Of a stretch of DNA of 64,000 nucleotides, positions 36,889 to 46,266 are shown one piece after another. The stretch covers positions 15,928-79,927 of the forward strand of contig CBFGTC010000006.1 of assembly GCA_965651935.1 (NCBI GenBank), written 5' to 3'. The translations under genes and the position numbers were made by a program. The DNA is from JAFEDN01 sp965651935 (GTDB taxonomy: Bacteria > Pseudomonadota > Gammaproteobacteria > Coxiellales > Coxiellaceae). Position 1 is the first letter of the stretch. Each line of letters opens with the position of its first letter. The notes under the pieces are model-generated. The model saw nothing but the letters and a program-made list of their open reading frames with translations. It did no database searches and was not told the DNA's origin.

Positions 36889-37494
36889 ATGCCAAATCCT
36901 TGGATGCAAGAACACATCACTGACTATTACGTAAAGCAAGCAAAACGTGAGGGGTATCCTTCTAGAGCTGCCTATAAGCTTTTAGAGATTCAAGAAAAAG
37001 ATAAAATCATTCGACCTGGGATGCGCATTGTTGATTTGGGTGCAGCCCCCGGAGGTTGGTCTAGCGTGGCGATAGAATTACTAGGAGGCAAAGGTGAAGT
37101 CATCGCTTTAGATTGTTTACCCATGACACCGCCAAGCGGAGTTCATTTTATTCAAGGCGATTTTACTGAAAATGAGGTTTTAGCACAGCTTATGGAGTAC
37201 CTCCAAAACCAGTCTATTGATTTAGTGATGTCAGACATGGCCCCTAATATCAGCGGTTTAAAAAGCGTGGATCAGCCCAAAAGCATGTATTTAGCTGAAT
37301 TAGCGGCAGACTTTGCAATACAAACATTACGCCCTGGAGGATTATTTCTGATAAAATTATTCCAAGGAGAAGGAGTGGATCAATTTTTGGCAGACTTACG
37401 TAAAAAATTTACTAAAGTTAAGATTCGCAAACCTAAAGCGTCCCGTTCTCGTTCCCCGGAAATCTATGTACTAGCCCAAGATTTTCGGCCATAA
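36889..37494 (+). CDS. rlmE: 23S rRNA U2552 2'-O-methyltransferase RlmE (FtsJ)
   Basis: 201-aa SAM-dependent methyltransferase. Motifs are SRAAYKLLEIQEKDKII, VDLGAAPGGWSSVA (SAM site), VMSDMAPNISG and FLIKLFQGEG with the catalytic Lys set. It is followed directly by ftsH, the canonical gammaproteobacterial pair. Confidence 0.97.
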   Translation: MPNPWMQEHITDYYVKQAKREGYPSRAAYKLLEIQEKDKIIRPGMRIVDLGAAPGGWSSVAIELLGGKGEVIALDCLPMTPPSGVHFIQGDFTENEVLAQLMEYLQNQSIDLVMSDMAPNISGLKSVDQPKSMYLAELAADFAIQTLRPGGLFLIKLFQGEGVDQFLADLRKKFTKVKIRKPKASRSRSPEIYVLAQDFRP

Positions 37495-37513
37495 TTGGTT
37501 TTTTCCTGGTTTC

Positions 37514-37529
37514 GGAGGTTTTTACTTTG
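37514..37529 (+). promoter_or_regulatory. Ribosome-binding site that favours a TTG start for ftsH
   Basis: GGAGG at 37514-37518 lies 8 bases from TTG (37527) but 17 bases from the first ATG (37536). Spacing favours TTG, giving MNNMLKNLLLW. Confidence 0.6.
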
Positions 37530-39437
37530 AACAATATGCTTAAAAATTTACTTTTATGGTTGGTCATTGCCATAGTCTTGATCACCGTGTTTAGTAATTT
37601 CAGTCCGCAACGCGGTGATGTTCAACAATATACCTATTCTCAATTTATTTCAGCCGTGGATAAAGGTGAAGTAGACCGTGTCGATATCCAGGACCAAACC
37701 ATTGAGGGGGTGACGAAAAATAATCAGCGCTTTAGCACTTATCTGCCCATGCAAGATCCGTATCTACTCGGCTCACTCATGAAACAAGGCGTTTCTGTCC
37801 GCGGCGTTCCCCCTAAACAACAAAGTTTGTTAATGCACTTTTTATTAAGCTGGGGTCCATTTTTATTACTCATTGCGGTTTGGATCTTTTTTATGCGGCA
37901 AATGCAAGGCGGCGGCAGCAAAGGAGGGCCTTTGTCTTTTGGCCGCAGCAAAGCCCGTTTATTGGGCGAAGACCAGGTTAAAATTACTTTTGATGACGTG
38001 GCCGGTGTTGAAGAAGCCAAAGAAGAAGTGTCTGAATTGGTAGAATTTCTCCGTGATCCGGCCAAGTTTCAAAAATTAGGCGGCAAAATGCCTTGTGGTG
38101 TTTTACTCGTGGGTGCTCCCGGCACCGGCAAAACCCTGTTAGCTAAAGCCGTCGCCGGAGAAGCCAAAGTACCCTTTTTTACCATATCAGGGTCAGACTT
38201 TGTGGAAATGTTTGTGGGTGTAGGCGCCTCGCGGGTGCGAGATATGTTTGACCAAGCCAAAAAAAGAGCACCCTGCATTATTTTTATCGACGAGATCGAT
38301 GCAGTAGGCCGTCATCGCGGTGCAGGTTTAGGAGGCGGTCATGATGAACGCGAGCAAACCTTAAACCAATTACTCGTGGAGATGGACGGGTTTGAAGGCA
38401 AGGAAGGCATTATCGTTATGGCTGCCACCAATAGACCTGACGTGCTCGACCCCGCCTTATTAAGGCCGGGACGATTTGACCGTCAAGTCGTAGTGCCATT
38501 GCCAGATATTAAAGGCCGTGAAGCTATTTTAAGAGTCCACATGAAAAAATTACCTTTGGACAAAGAAGTGAAACCCTCGGTCTTTGCGCGGGGAACGCCT
38601 GGATTTTCGGGAGCCGATTTGGCTAATTTGGTGAATGAGGCCGCATTATTTGCCGCACGCGCAGGCAGGCGCTTGGTGACCGTGAGCGACTTTGAAAAAG
38701 CCAAAGATAAAATCATGATGGGAGCGGAAAGACGCTCCATGGTCATGAATGAAAAAGAAAAACGATTAACTGCTTACCATGAAGCGGGCCATGCTATTGT
38801 GGGTCTTAACGTGAAAGATCACGATCCCGTATATAAAGTCAGTATCATTCCTCGCGGGCGTGCTCTTGGTGTGACCATGTTCCTACCGGAAGAAGATCGC
38901 TATAGCTATAGTTTACTCCGCTTGAAAAGCCAAATGACGGGATTATTTGGTGGCCGAATTGCGGAATTGTTAATTTTTGGCCCCGAATATGTCACTACCG
39001 GCGCTTCCAACGATATCGAACGCGCTACTGAAATTGCCCGTAATATGGTGACCAAATGGGGTTTATCGGAAAAACTGGGACCATTGACCTACGGTGAAGA
39101 ACAAGGTGAGGTATTTTTAGGGCGCACCATGACTCAGCGTAAAGAAATTTCTGAAAGCACCAGCAGCGAGATAGACACTGAAATACGCCGTATCGTTGAT
39201 GAAGCTTATATTCACGCCAAACAAATTTTAGAAGCGAATTTAGATAAACTGCATTTGATGGCGGAAGCATTAATCAAGTATGAAACGATTGATGAAAGAC
39301 AAATTCAGGAAATCATGTCGGGCCAACCGCCGTCTCCACCCAGTGATTGGAGTAGCGAAGAAGCCGCAGCGGCAGAGAAAAGGACAGCAGCACATAAGGA
39401 AGCCTTCAAAAACATGCCTGCTGAGTCCACCGATTAA
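37527..39437 (+). CDS. ftsH: ATP-dependent zinc metalloprotease FtsH
   Basis: Membrane-bound AAA+ protease that degrades misfolded membrane proteins and LpxC. Two N-terminal spans (residues about 4-22 and 100-122) flank a periplasmic domain. The AAA module has Walker A GAPGTGKT and Walker B FIDEIDAVG, with the SRH region ATNRPDVLDPALLRPGRFDR. The protease has HEAGH zinc ligands. The 636-aa length is typical. A TTG start is preferred. Confidence 0.97.
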   Translation: MNNMLKNLLLWLVIAIVLITVFSNFSPQRGDVQQYTYSQFISAVDKGEVDRVDIQDQTIEGVTKNNQRFSTYLPMQDPYLLGSLMKQGVSVRGVPPKQQSLLMHFLLSWGPFLLLIAVWIFFMRQMQGGGSKGGPLSFGRSKARLLGEDQVKITFDDVAGVEEAKEEVSELVEFLRDPAKFQKLGGKMPCGVLLVGAPGTGKTLLAKAVAGEAKVPFFTISGSDFVEMFVGVGASRVRDMFDQAKKRAPCIIFIDEIDAVGRHRGAGLGGGHDEREQTLNQLLVEMDGFEGKEGIIVMAATNRPDVLDPALLRPGRFDRQVVVPLPDIKGREAILRVHMKKLPLDKEVKPSVFARGTPGFSGADLANLVNEAALFAARAGRRLVTVSDFEKAKDKIMMGAERRSMVMNEKEKRLTAYHEAGHAIVGLNVKDHDPVYKVSIIPRGRALGVTMFLPEEDRYSYSLLRLKSQMTGLFGGRIAELLIFGPEYVTTGASNDIERATEIARNMVTKWGLSEKLGPLTYGEEQGEVFLGRTMTQRKEISESTSSEIDTEIRRIVDEAYIHAKQILEANLDKLHLMAEALIKYETIDERQIQEIMSGQPPSPPSDWSSEEAAAAEKRTAAHKEAFKNMPAESTD

Positions 39438-39498
39438 TATTTTTGCGCGATGAGAATGAGGGGAAGGATCGCGATTTAATTGAAAAGAGAAGCACAAT

Positions 39499-40383
39499 AT
39501 GCCTGTTTTTTCATTGCGCTTGGCCGATGAGCGTATTGTAAACTTATTAAAACCCAGTGTAATGGGCGTGATAAATCTCTCGCCGGATTCGTTTTTCCGC
39601 CCTTATAATTCGTTAGACAAAACTTACCATCAAATAGAGAAAATGGTGGAACACGGGGTCGATATCATTGATGTGGGCGGAGAAGCCACTAATTTACATG
39701 TCGATATTAACCATCCTCCTTCTGCACAATTACAAATAGACCGTATTGCTCCAGTCATTGAGTTTATTGCCAAGCAATTTCCGGTACTCGTATCCGTAGA
39801 CACCAGCCAACCTGCGGTAATGCGTGAAGCGGTAAACTTAGGGGCGCATATTATTAACGACCAGCGTGGTTTACAAACCCCAGACGCTTTGGAGACCGTA
39901 GTGGAATTAAAAACGCCAGTGTGTTTAATGCATTTTTTCCCATACCCTCGTAAGCCCGGTCAAGAACAACAATATGAATTAATGAATAAAATTAAAACAG
40001 ATTTATTAGCGCTAACTGCCTATTGCCGCGCCGGAGGAATTGACCCTAATCGCATTATTATCGACCCCGGATTTGGTCAAGGTCACTACCGAAAAAATAC
40101 GGCTGAAAATTTTTATTTATTAGCCCATTTGAACGAACTGACGACGTGTGGGTTTCCGCTTTTAGCGGGATGGTCACGCAAATCCATGATCGGCGAAGCC
40201 CTAGGCGGAGTTTCTGCCGAGCAACGTCTTTATGGTAGCATTGCCGCAGCCATGTTAGCGGCGATGAAAGGCGCGTCGATTATCCGCGTTCATGACGTGG
40301 CTGAAACCATGGACGCCATTAAAATTTTTCGTGCCACCTATCCCAATGGGGTATCTGCTGGACGGAGCGTGTTAACAAAATGA
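39499..40383 (+). CDS. folP: Dihydropteroate synthase, atypical
   Basis: Folate enzyme joining p-aminobenzoate to dihydropterin pyrophosphate. The TIM-barrel signatures are present: GVINLSPDSF, SVDTSQPAVMREA, HIINDQRG, GWSRKSMIGEALG and IIRVHDVAETM. Substrate loops differ from the E. coli form. GGESTRPG becomes GGEATNLHVD (residues 60-69), the first loop reads DSFFRPYN, and MHFFPYPRKPG replaces the usual MHMQG-type segment. It lies between ftsH and glmM as in many relatives and overlaps glmM by 4 bases. Confidence 0.9.
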   Translation: MPVFSLRLADERIVNLLKPSVMGVINLSPDSFFRPYNSLDKTYHQIEKMVEHGVDIIDVGGEATNLHVDINHPPSAQLQIDRIAPVIEFIAKQFPVLVSVDTSQPAVMREAVNLGAHIINDQRGLQTPDALETVVELKTPVCLMHFFPYPRKPGQEQQYELMNKIKTDLLALTAYCRAGGIDPNRIIIDPGFGQGHYRKNTAENFYLLAHLNELTTCGFPLLAGWSRKSMIGEALGGVSAEQRLYGSIAAAMLAAMKGASIIRVHDVAETMDAIKIFRATYPNGVSAGRSVLTK

Positions 40384-41741
40384 GTAAAAAAAAATATTTT
40401 GGGACCGACGGAATCCGCGGTCAAGTAGGGAGTGAATTAATCCATCCGGCTTTTATGCTGAAATTGGGGTGGGCGGCTGGACAAGTATTCAGTTGCCATA
40501 ATAAAACCACCAAAGTTTTAATTGGAAAAGACACTCGCATCTCTGGATATGTGTTGGAGTCAGCCCTGCAAGCCGGTTTGTCTGCGGCGGGAGCCCATGT
40601 TCAACTTTTAGGCCCCATGCCGACACCTGCGGTAGCTTATTTGACTCATTCGCTGCGTGCGACTGCTGGCATAGTGATCAGTGCTTCTCACAATGGCTAC
40701 CAAGACAATGGAGTTAAGTTTTTTGATCGCAATGGCATGAAACTTTCCGATGAATATGAACATGAAATTGAGGAGAAACTGGCACAACCCATGGAAATGA
40801 TCGCCACTCATCAATTAGGGAAATTAACTCGAGTTCATGATGCTGCCGGAAGGTACATCACCTTTTGTAAGAGTACTTTTCCTTCGGCATTGACCTTAAA
40901 CAGCTTAAAAATAGTGATTGATTGTGCGCACGGCGCTGCATACAACATGGGGCCATTGGTGTTTAGCGAACTGGGCGCTGATGTAATTACCGTTGGGGAT
41001 AAGCCTAATGGAATTAACATTAATCGCAGTTGTGGCGCCACGGATGTACGCGCATTGCAGCAAGCAGTGGTACAACATAATGCCGTTGTCGGTATCGCCT
41101 TAGACGGTGACGGCGATCGTTTAATAATGGTAGACCATCAAGGTGAACGAGTAGATGGAGATGAGTTATTAGGAATCATTGCTTGTTATAACGGGGTTAA
41201 GCACGAAGGGATTGTGGGGACAGTAATGAGTAACTTAGGTCTAGAACAGGCCATTCTCCAGCAAGGAATGCAATTCATACGCACAGCGGTTGGAGATCGT
41301 TATGTTTTAGAAGGATTACAAACTAAAAAATGGCTATTAGGTGGAGAATCCTCTGGGCATATTGTCAATCTGCAACACGCGACGACCGGAGACGGTATCA
41401 TCAGTGCTCTGCAAATTTTAGCGATAATGCAGCGTCTCGAAAAACCCTTGAGTGACTTGAAGAAAATCGTAGTCAAAAAACCGCAGGTACTTATTAATGT
41501 CCCTCTCCCCAGGTTGGAAGGAATTGATATAGGTCCAAGTTCCAAGATCGGTCAAGCAGCCCAGGATATAGAAAAAACCTTTGCAGGAACCGGTCGGATT
41601 TTATTACGGCCTTCCGGCACTGAGCCGGTGGTGCGGGTCATGGTGGAAGGGGAAGACTTGCAAAAAGTGCAACAAACGGCTGAATCCTTAGCGAAGTTGT
41701 TGATAGACTGCTTCGATCAGGATAATCGCTCATGCGCTTAA
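40380..41741 (+). CDS. glmM: Phosphoglucosamine mutase
   Basis: Converts glucosamine-6-P to glucosamine-1-P for UDP-GlcNAc, peptidoglycan and lipid A. The catalytic phosphoserine lies in GIVISASHNGYQDNGVK, metal ligands in ALDGDGDRLIMVD, sugar binding in GGESSGHIV, and phosphate binding in RPSGTEPVVRVMVEG. It is 453 aa. Its 3' end overlaps the hydrolase gene by 10 bases. Confidence 0.97.
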   Translation: MSKKKYFGTDGIRGQVGSELIHPAFMLKLGWAAGQVFSCHNKTTKVLIGKDTRISGYVLESALQAGLSAAGAHVQLLGPMPTPAVAYLTHSLRATAGIVISASHNGYQDNGVKFFDRNGMKLSDEYEHEIEEKLAQPMEMIATHQLGKLTRVHDAAGRYITFCKSTFPSALTLNSLKIVIDCAHGAAYNMGPLVFSELGADVITVGDKPNGININRSCGATDVRALQQAVVQHNAVVGIALDGDGDRLIMVDHQGERVDGDELLGIIACYNGVKHEGIVGTVMSNLGLEQAILQQGMQFIRTAVGDRYVLEGLQTKKWLLGGESSGHIVNLQHATTGDGIISALQILAIMQRLEKPLSDLKKIVVKKPQVLINVPLPRLEGIDIGPSSKIGQAAQDIEKTFAGTGRILLRPSGTEPVVRVMVEGEDLQKVQQTAESLAKLLIDCFDQDNRSCA

Positions 41742-42496
41742 TATTCCTGGGGACAGCTTCCGCATTTGTGACCGATCCTCAAAATTACCAATCCAACATG
41801 TTGTTGCAGACAGGCGATGGCCATTCATTACTCATTGATTGTGGGGCCGATGCCAGACGCTCGTTACATGCCATGGGTTTTGGCGCTAATGATATAGATA
41901 GTGTTTACATCAGTCATTTGCATGCGGATCATGTTGGCGGATTAGAATGGTTGGCATTTTCGCGAAAATTTGATGAACAGTCACCTGGTAAACCCGGTTT
42001 ATACTTAAATGAAGATTTAGTGAAACCTTTGTGGGACCATAGTTTGTCTGGAGGCTTAAGTTCTTTATCGGATGAACCATCTCATTTATCGGCTTTTTTT
42101 GAAGTCCACTCAGTTTCACATGACAATGAATTTACCTGGCGCAATTTGCATTTTACTTTAGTTGAAAGCCAGCATATTAACTCTAAATTTGTGCGCATGC
42201 CCAGTTATGGATTATTTTTTTGCGCCAACAAGCATCCTGTATTTATTACCACGGACTCTCAATTCCAACCGGAGATTTTAGACCATTATTACCGGCAAGC
42301 GGAGCTTATTTTTCAAGATTGCGAGACCAGTCCCCACTTTTCGCAGGTCCATGCCCATTATGATCAGCTCAAAAATTTAGACGCAGCCATAAAATCGAAA
42401 ATGTGGCTATACCATTATAACCAAGAATGTCTTCCCGACGCCCAATCCGATGGGTTTTTAGGTTTTGTGAAACCGGGTCAAATTTTTCATTTTTAA
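41732..42496 (+). CDS. Metallo-beta-lactamase-fold hydrolase (RNase Z-like)
   Basis: 254-aa MBL-fold protein. The zinc motif is SHLHADHVGGLEW (HxHxDH) near residue 62. Further ligands are probably in FITTDSQFQP and DCETSPHFSQVHAHY. RNase Z and related phosphodiesterases share the start LIFLGTASAF, but the tRNase Z exosite arm is not evident, so the substrate is unknown. It overlaps glmM. Confidence 0.85.
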   Translation: MRLIFLGTASAFVTDPQNYQSNMLLQTGDGHSLLIDCGADARRSLHAMGFGANDIDSVYISHLHADHVGGLEWLAFSRKFDEQSPGKPGLYLNEDLVKPLWDHSLSGGLSSLSDEPSHLSAFFEVHSVSHDNEFTWRNLHFTLVESQHINSKFVRMPSYGLFFCANKHPVFITTDSQFQPEILDHYYRQAELIFQDCETSPHFSQVHAHYDQLKNLDAAIKSKMWLYHYNQECLPDAQSDGFLGFVKPGQIFHF

Positions 42497-42594
42497 ATAA
42501 CTTCCCTGTCTGTCCTAAAGTAAATATTGTGATTGATATCATCCATTTTTTTGTCTAGCACAAAGGTTTCTCTTTATCAAGGAAGGACTTAATA

Positions 42595-42611
42595 TTTAAT
42601 ATTAATTTAAT
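42595..42611 (+). promoter_or_regulatory. PmrA-box-like sequence upstream of RtcB-like gene
   Basis: TTTAATATT-AA-TTTAAT differs from the published Legionella/Coxiella PmrA box (cTTAATATT-N2-cTTAAT) only at the first base of each half. A second partial half (CTTAATATT) starts at 42588, and a possible -10 (TATACA) follows at 42627. The region is AT-rich, so chance matches are possible. Confidence 0.45.
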
Positions 42612-42638
42612 AAATTTGTTTTAAAGTATACAAAAATT

Positions 42639-43955
42639 GTGGGTATAGATGTGGACACAAAGCTAATTAAATACATGATTGAAAATGAGTATGCTCCCCA
42701 TTATTTTCCGCTTGAGTTAACCTCTGCCGTGGATAAGCTTGGCGATTATTTAAAAAATACTTCAGCCAAAATTGTGGTTTATCCTGATGCTGTTGTGAAA
42801 CGAAATGGTTTTCCAAATGGAACAGCATTGATAATGCCGGTGTCTGAAACGATTCTCATTCCATCACTGCTAAGAGATCCAGGTTGCGGTTATTTAACTT
42901 TTAAAGTTAATCTACCTCCGAATTATGGTAAAGACGCGGTCCACACGCTCGGTAATCGCTTAAACAGTTTGATTAACGAAGATTTATTATCTGGAGAAAA
43001 ACAGCAACGAATTTTTCAGAAGTTATCTTTAGCAGATATTTTTTACGATGGAATACATTGCTTAAAAATACCTAAAGAGGATGAGACCGGTTTCTTCAAT
43101 CATAAATTTGACGTAGACCCTATTGCAGTGAAAATCTCAGCGGATGAAAGCAAATTATTAGAAAACGATCTAATGCACCTTACCAATACTGTTGAAATTC
43201 GAAAAAATAAAAATGAGTATATCGGCTTTATTCATTCAGGATGTCACTATTTCCCCTATTTACTAATAAAAAAATTTCTTTATTTAATTTGTCAATATGC
43301 TCATAAAAATCAACTGGCAAGCTTAGCTCAAATAAAAAATGACTATTTTGGTGTGCCTCTCCACTCAGAATTAGGCCAAAATTATTTTCAATGGATAAAA
43401 GCGGCAATGAATTATGCCGTAGTGAGTCGATATTTAATATTTACTCATATTAAAACAATGCTTCAAACTGAATTTGATATTGAAATTTCTTTATTAAATG
43501 ATATTACTCATGCCGGAATTTTCGATTGCAAAGATAAAAATCAATTATATACGGTGTCTACTCGCGGAGTCCAACCCCTTTATAATCCTACCAATAAAAT
43601 GCTACGACATCCATTTCGTCTCGTTGCTGGTCAAAAAGAAAGTATCGCTTTATTAGTGGAGGGTGTATCTTCACATGAGTCAACAGAAAATTGGATTCAA
43701 CATGGCACGAGTTATCAAATCCCTACTTCAGATCAGCTTTCCCACTTCTTTACTTCTGAAATGGCGGAGGCTTATATCCATGATGCTTTTAATTCCTATT
43801 GTAATACCGATTTAGACGCTAATTTATCTCTTGTTTATTCGTTTAATACTTTGGTGGCTCAAACATATCAATCTAGAATTGGTTTAATAAAACCATTGGC
43901 GATATTAACACCTTTGATCAATATTCATGGTAAAGCCTTAATCGGAGAAATATGA
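42639..43955 (+). CDS. Divergent RtcB-like protein with altered active-site residues
   Basis: 438 aa related to RtcB RNA ligases. Aligning by eye gives VYPDAVVKRNGFPNG for the RtcB VMPDVHAG...PIGG region, RDPGCGYLTFKV (Asp80, Cys83) for GVGYDIGCGMR, FIHSGC for IHSGSRG, and GQNYFQWIKAAMNYA for GQ.Y...M..A.NYA. NDITHAGIF (His291) matches the DVxHN stretch. However, the GNHF and GLGH histidines and a clean HGAGR guanylylation motif are not seen. A ligase function is therefore doubtful; it may be a non-ligase derivative. The start codon is uncertain: GTG 42639, GTG 42651 or ATG 42675. Confidence 0.7.
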   Translation: MGIDVDTKLIKYMIENEYAPHYFPLELTSAVDKLGDYLKNTSAKIVVYPDAVVKRNGFPNGTALIMPVSETILIPSLLRDPGCGYLTFKVNLPPNYGKDAVHTLGNRLNSLINEDLLSGEKQQRIFQKLSLADIFYDGIHCLKIPKEDETGFFNHKFDVDPIAVKISADESKLLENDLMHLTNTVEIRKNKNEYIGFIHSGCHYFPYLLIKKFLYLICQYAHKNQLASLAQIKNDYFGVPLHSELGQNYFQWIKAAMNYAVVSRYLIFTHIKTMLQTEFDIEISLLNDITHAGIFDCKDKNQLYTVSTRGVQPLYNPTNKMLRHPFRLVAGQKESIALLVEGVSSHESTENWIQHGTSYQIPTSDQLSHFFTSEMAEAYIHDAFNSYCNTDLDANLSLVYSFNTLVAQTYQSRIGLIKPLAILTPLINIHGKALIGEI

Positions 43956-44126
43956 TTATCATGGACGATACTATGCGGTTTTATATCAATTATCTTAGCT
44001 TGATTGAGATATTATCAAGAAAAAATCAATAAAAATAGGAGAATATGATTTATGTAAATATTTTACTTGTTCCATTTGTAGTTGAATATAATTAATTTTA
44101 AACATTAAAACAACATCGAGGTAAAC

Positions 44127-45665
<1,539 letters not shown>

Positions 45666-45820
45666 AACAGGCTTTCCGGACGTATTCATAACTTTTAATC
45701 CGTCCGGTTATCCCAAAGCTGGATCTTTGCAATGTATTCCCTTTTAGTTACAACATCGAGATTACCTGGGTGCTGGGGTTAAGCGTCCAGGCATTTATCC
45801 CTCAGATCCATCTTCTCGGA

Positions 45821-45960
45821 GAAGAAGTGGAAGTCGACTAGTATGAAGCGCAGGTGGATTTTCCTGCCGGACGGGAAAAGATTGATTTATTTTTTCCAGA
45901 TGCGCGCCTGTCATAGCGGCAAAGAGTTTCATATCGCTTTCTAGCGCCAAAATCAACTAT
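45821..45960 (+). pseudogene. IS21-family istA remnant
   Basis: The sequence encodes YEAQVDFPAGREKIDLFF, then in the next frame FQMRACHSGKEFHIAF with a stop codon inside, as in the catalytic region of IS21 IstA transposases. Frameshifts and stops (TAG before YEAQ) show decay. In the 600-base gap 45666-46266 this is the only recognisable coding remnant. An inverted repeat CCGGACG (45676) / CGTCCGG (45701) lies close to the preceding stop. I see nothing recognisable in 45961-46180. Confidence 0.65.
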
Positions 45961-46188
45961 CTTTTCTGGGCCTCAAAGTCAATCAATATTCGTAGAGCCA
46001 ACGGCCTCAATATACTTTATTCCGATATGGTTTGGATTGGCTTCAAGAATTACTCTTTCCCCACAATCAAGACAGGCAGATTGGAAAATTTCCCTGCTTT
46101 TTCCTGTAAAACTCCTCTTTTAACTTCCATGAGAACCATTTTATGATTTTTGTACCCTACAAAGGTTTATTTTGGTCAATTTTAAGAT

Positions 46189-46205
46189 TTTAATTTTTAA
46201 TTAAG
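46189..46205 (+). promoter_or_regulatory. PmrA-box-like sequence upstream of lipid-kinase-like gene
   Basis: TTTAAT (46189-46194), N5, ATTAAG (46200-46205) fit YTTAAK-N5-YTTAAK with one mismatch. A possible -10 (TATAAA, 46228-46233) follows at 22 bases. AT-rich background makes this weak. Confidence 0.3.
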
Positions 46206-46266
46206 TTTCTTATGTTAAATTATCTAGTATAAAAAATATAACATTAAATATTAAAACAGAAGTAAT

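Noticed and set aside
45676..45707. CCGGACG/CGTCCGG inverted repeat after the poly-Ser protein as a terminator
   Set aside because: The stem is only 7 bp with a 18-base loop and no T-run.
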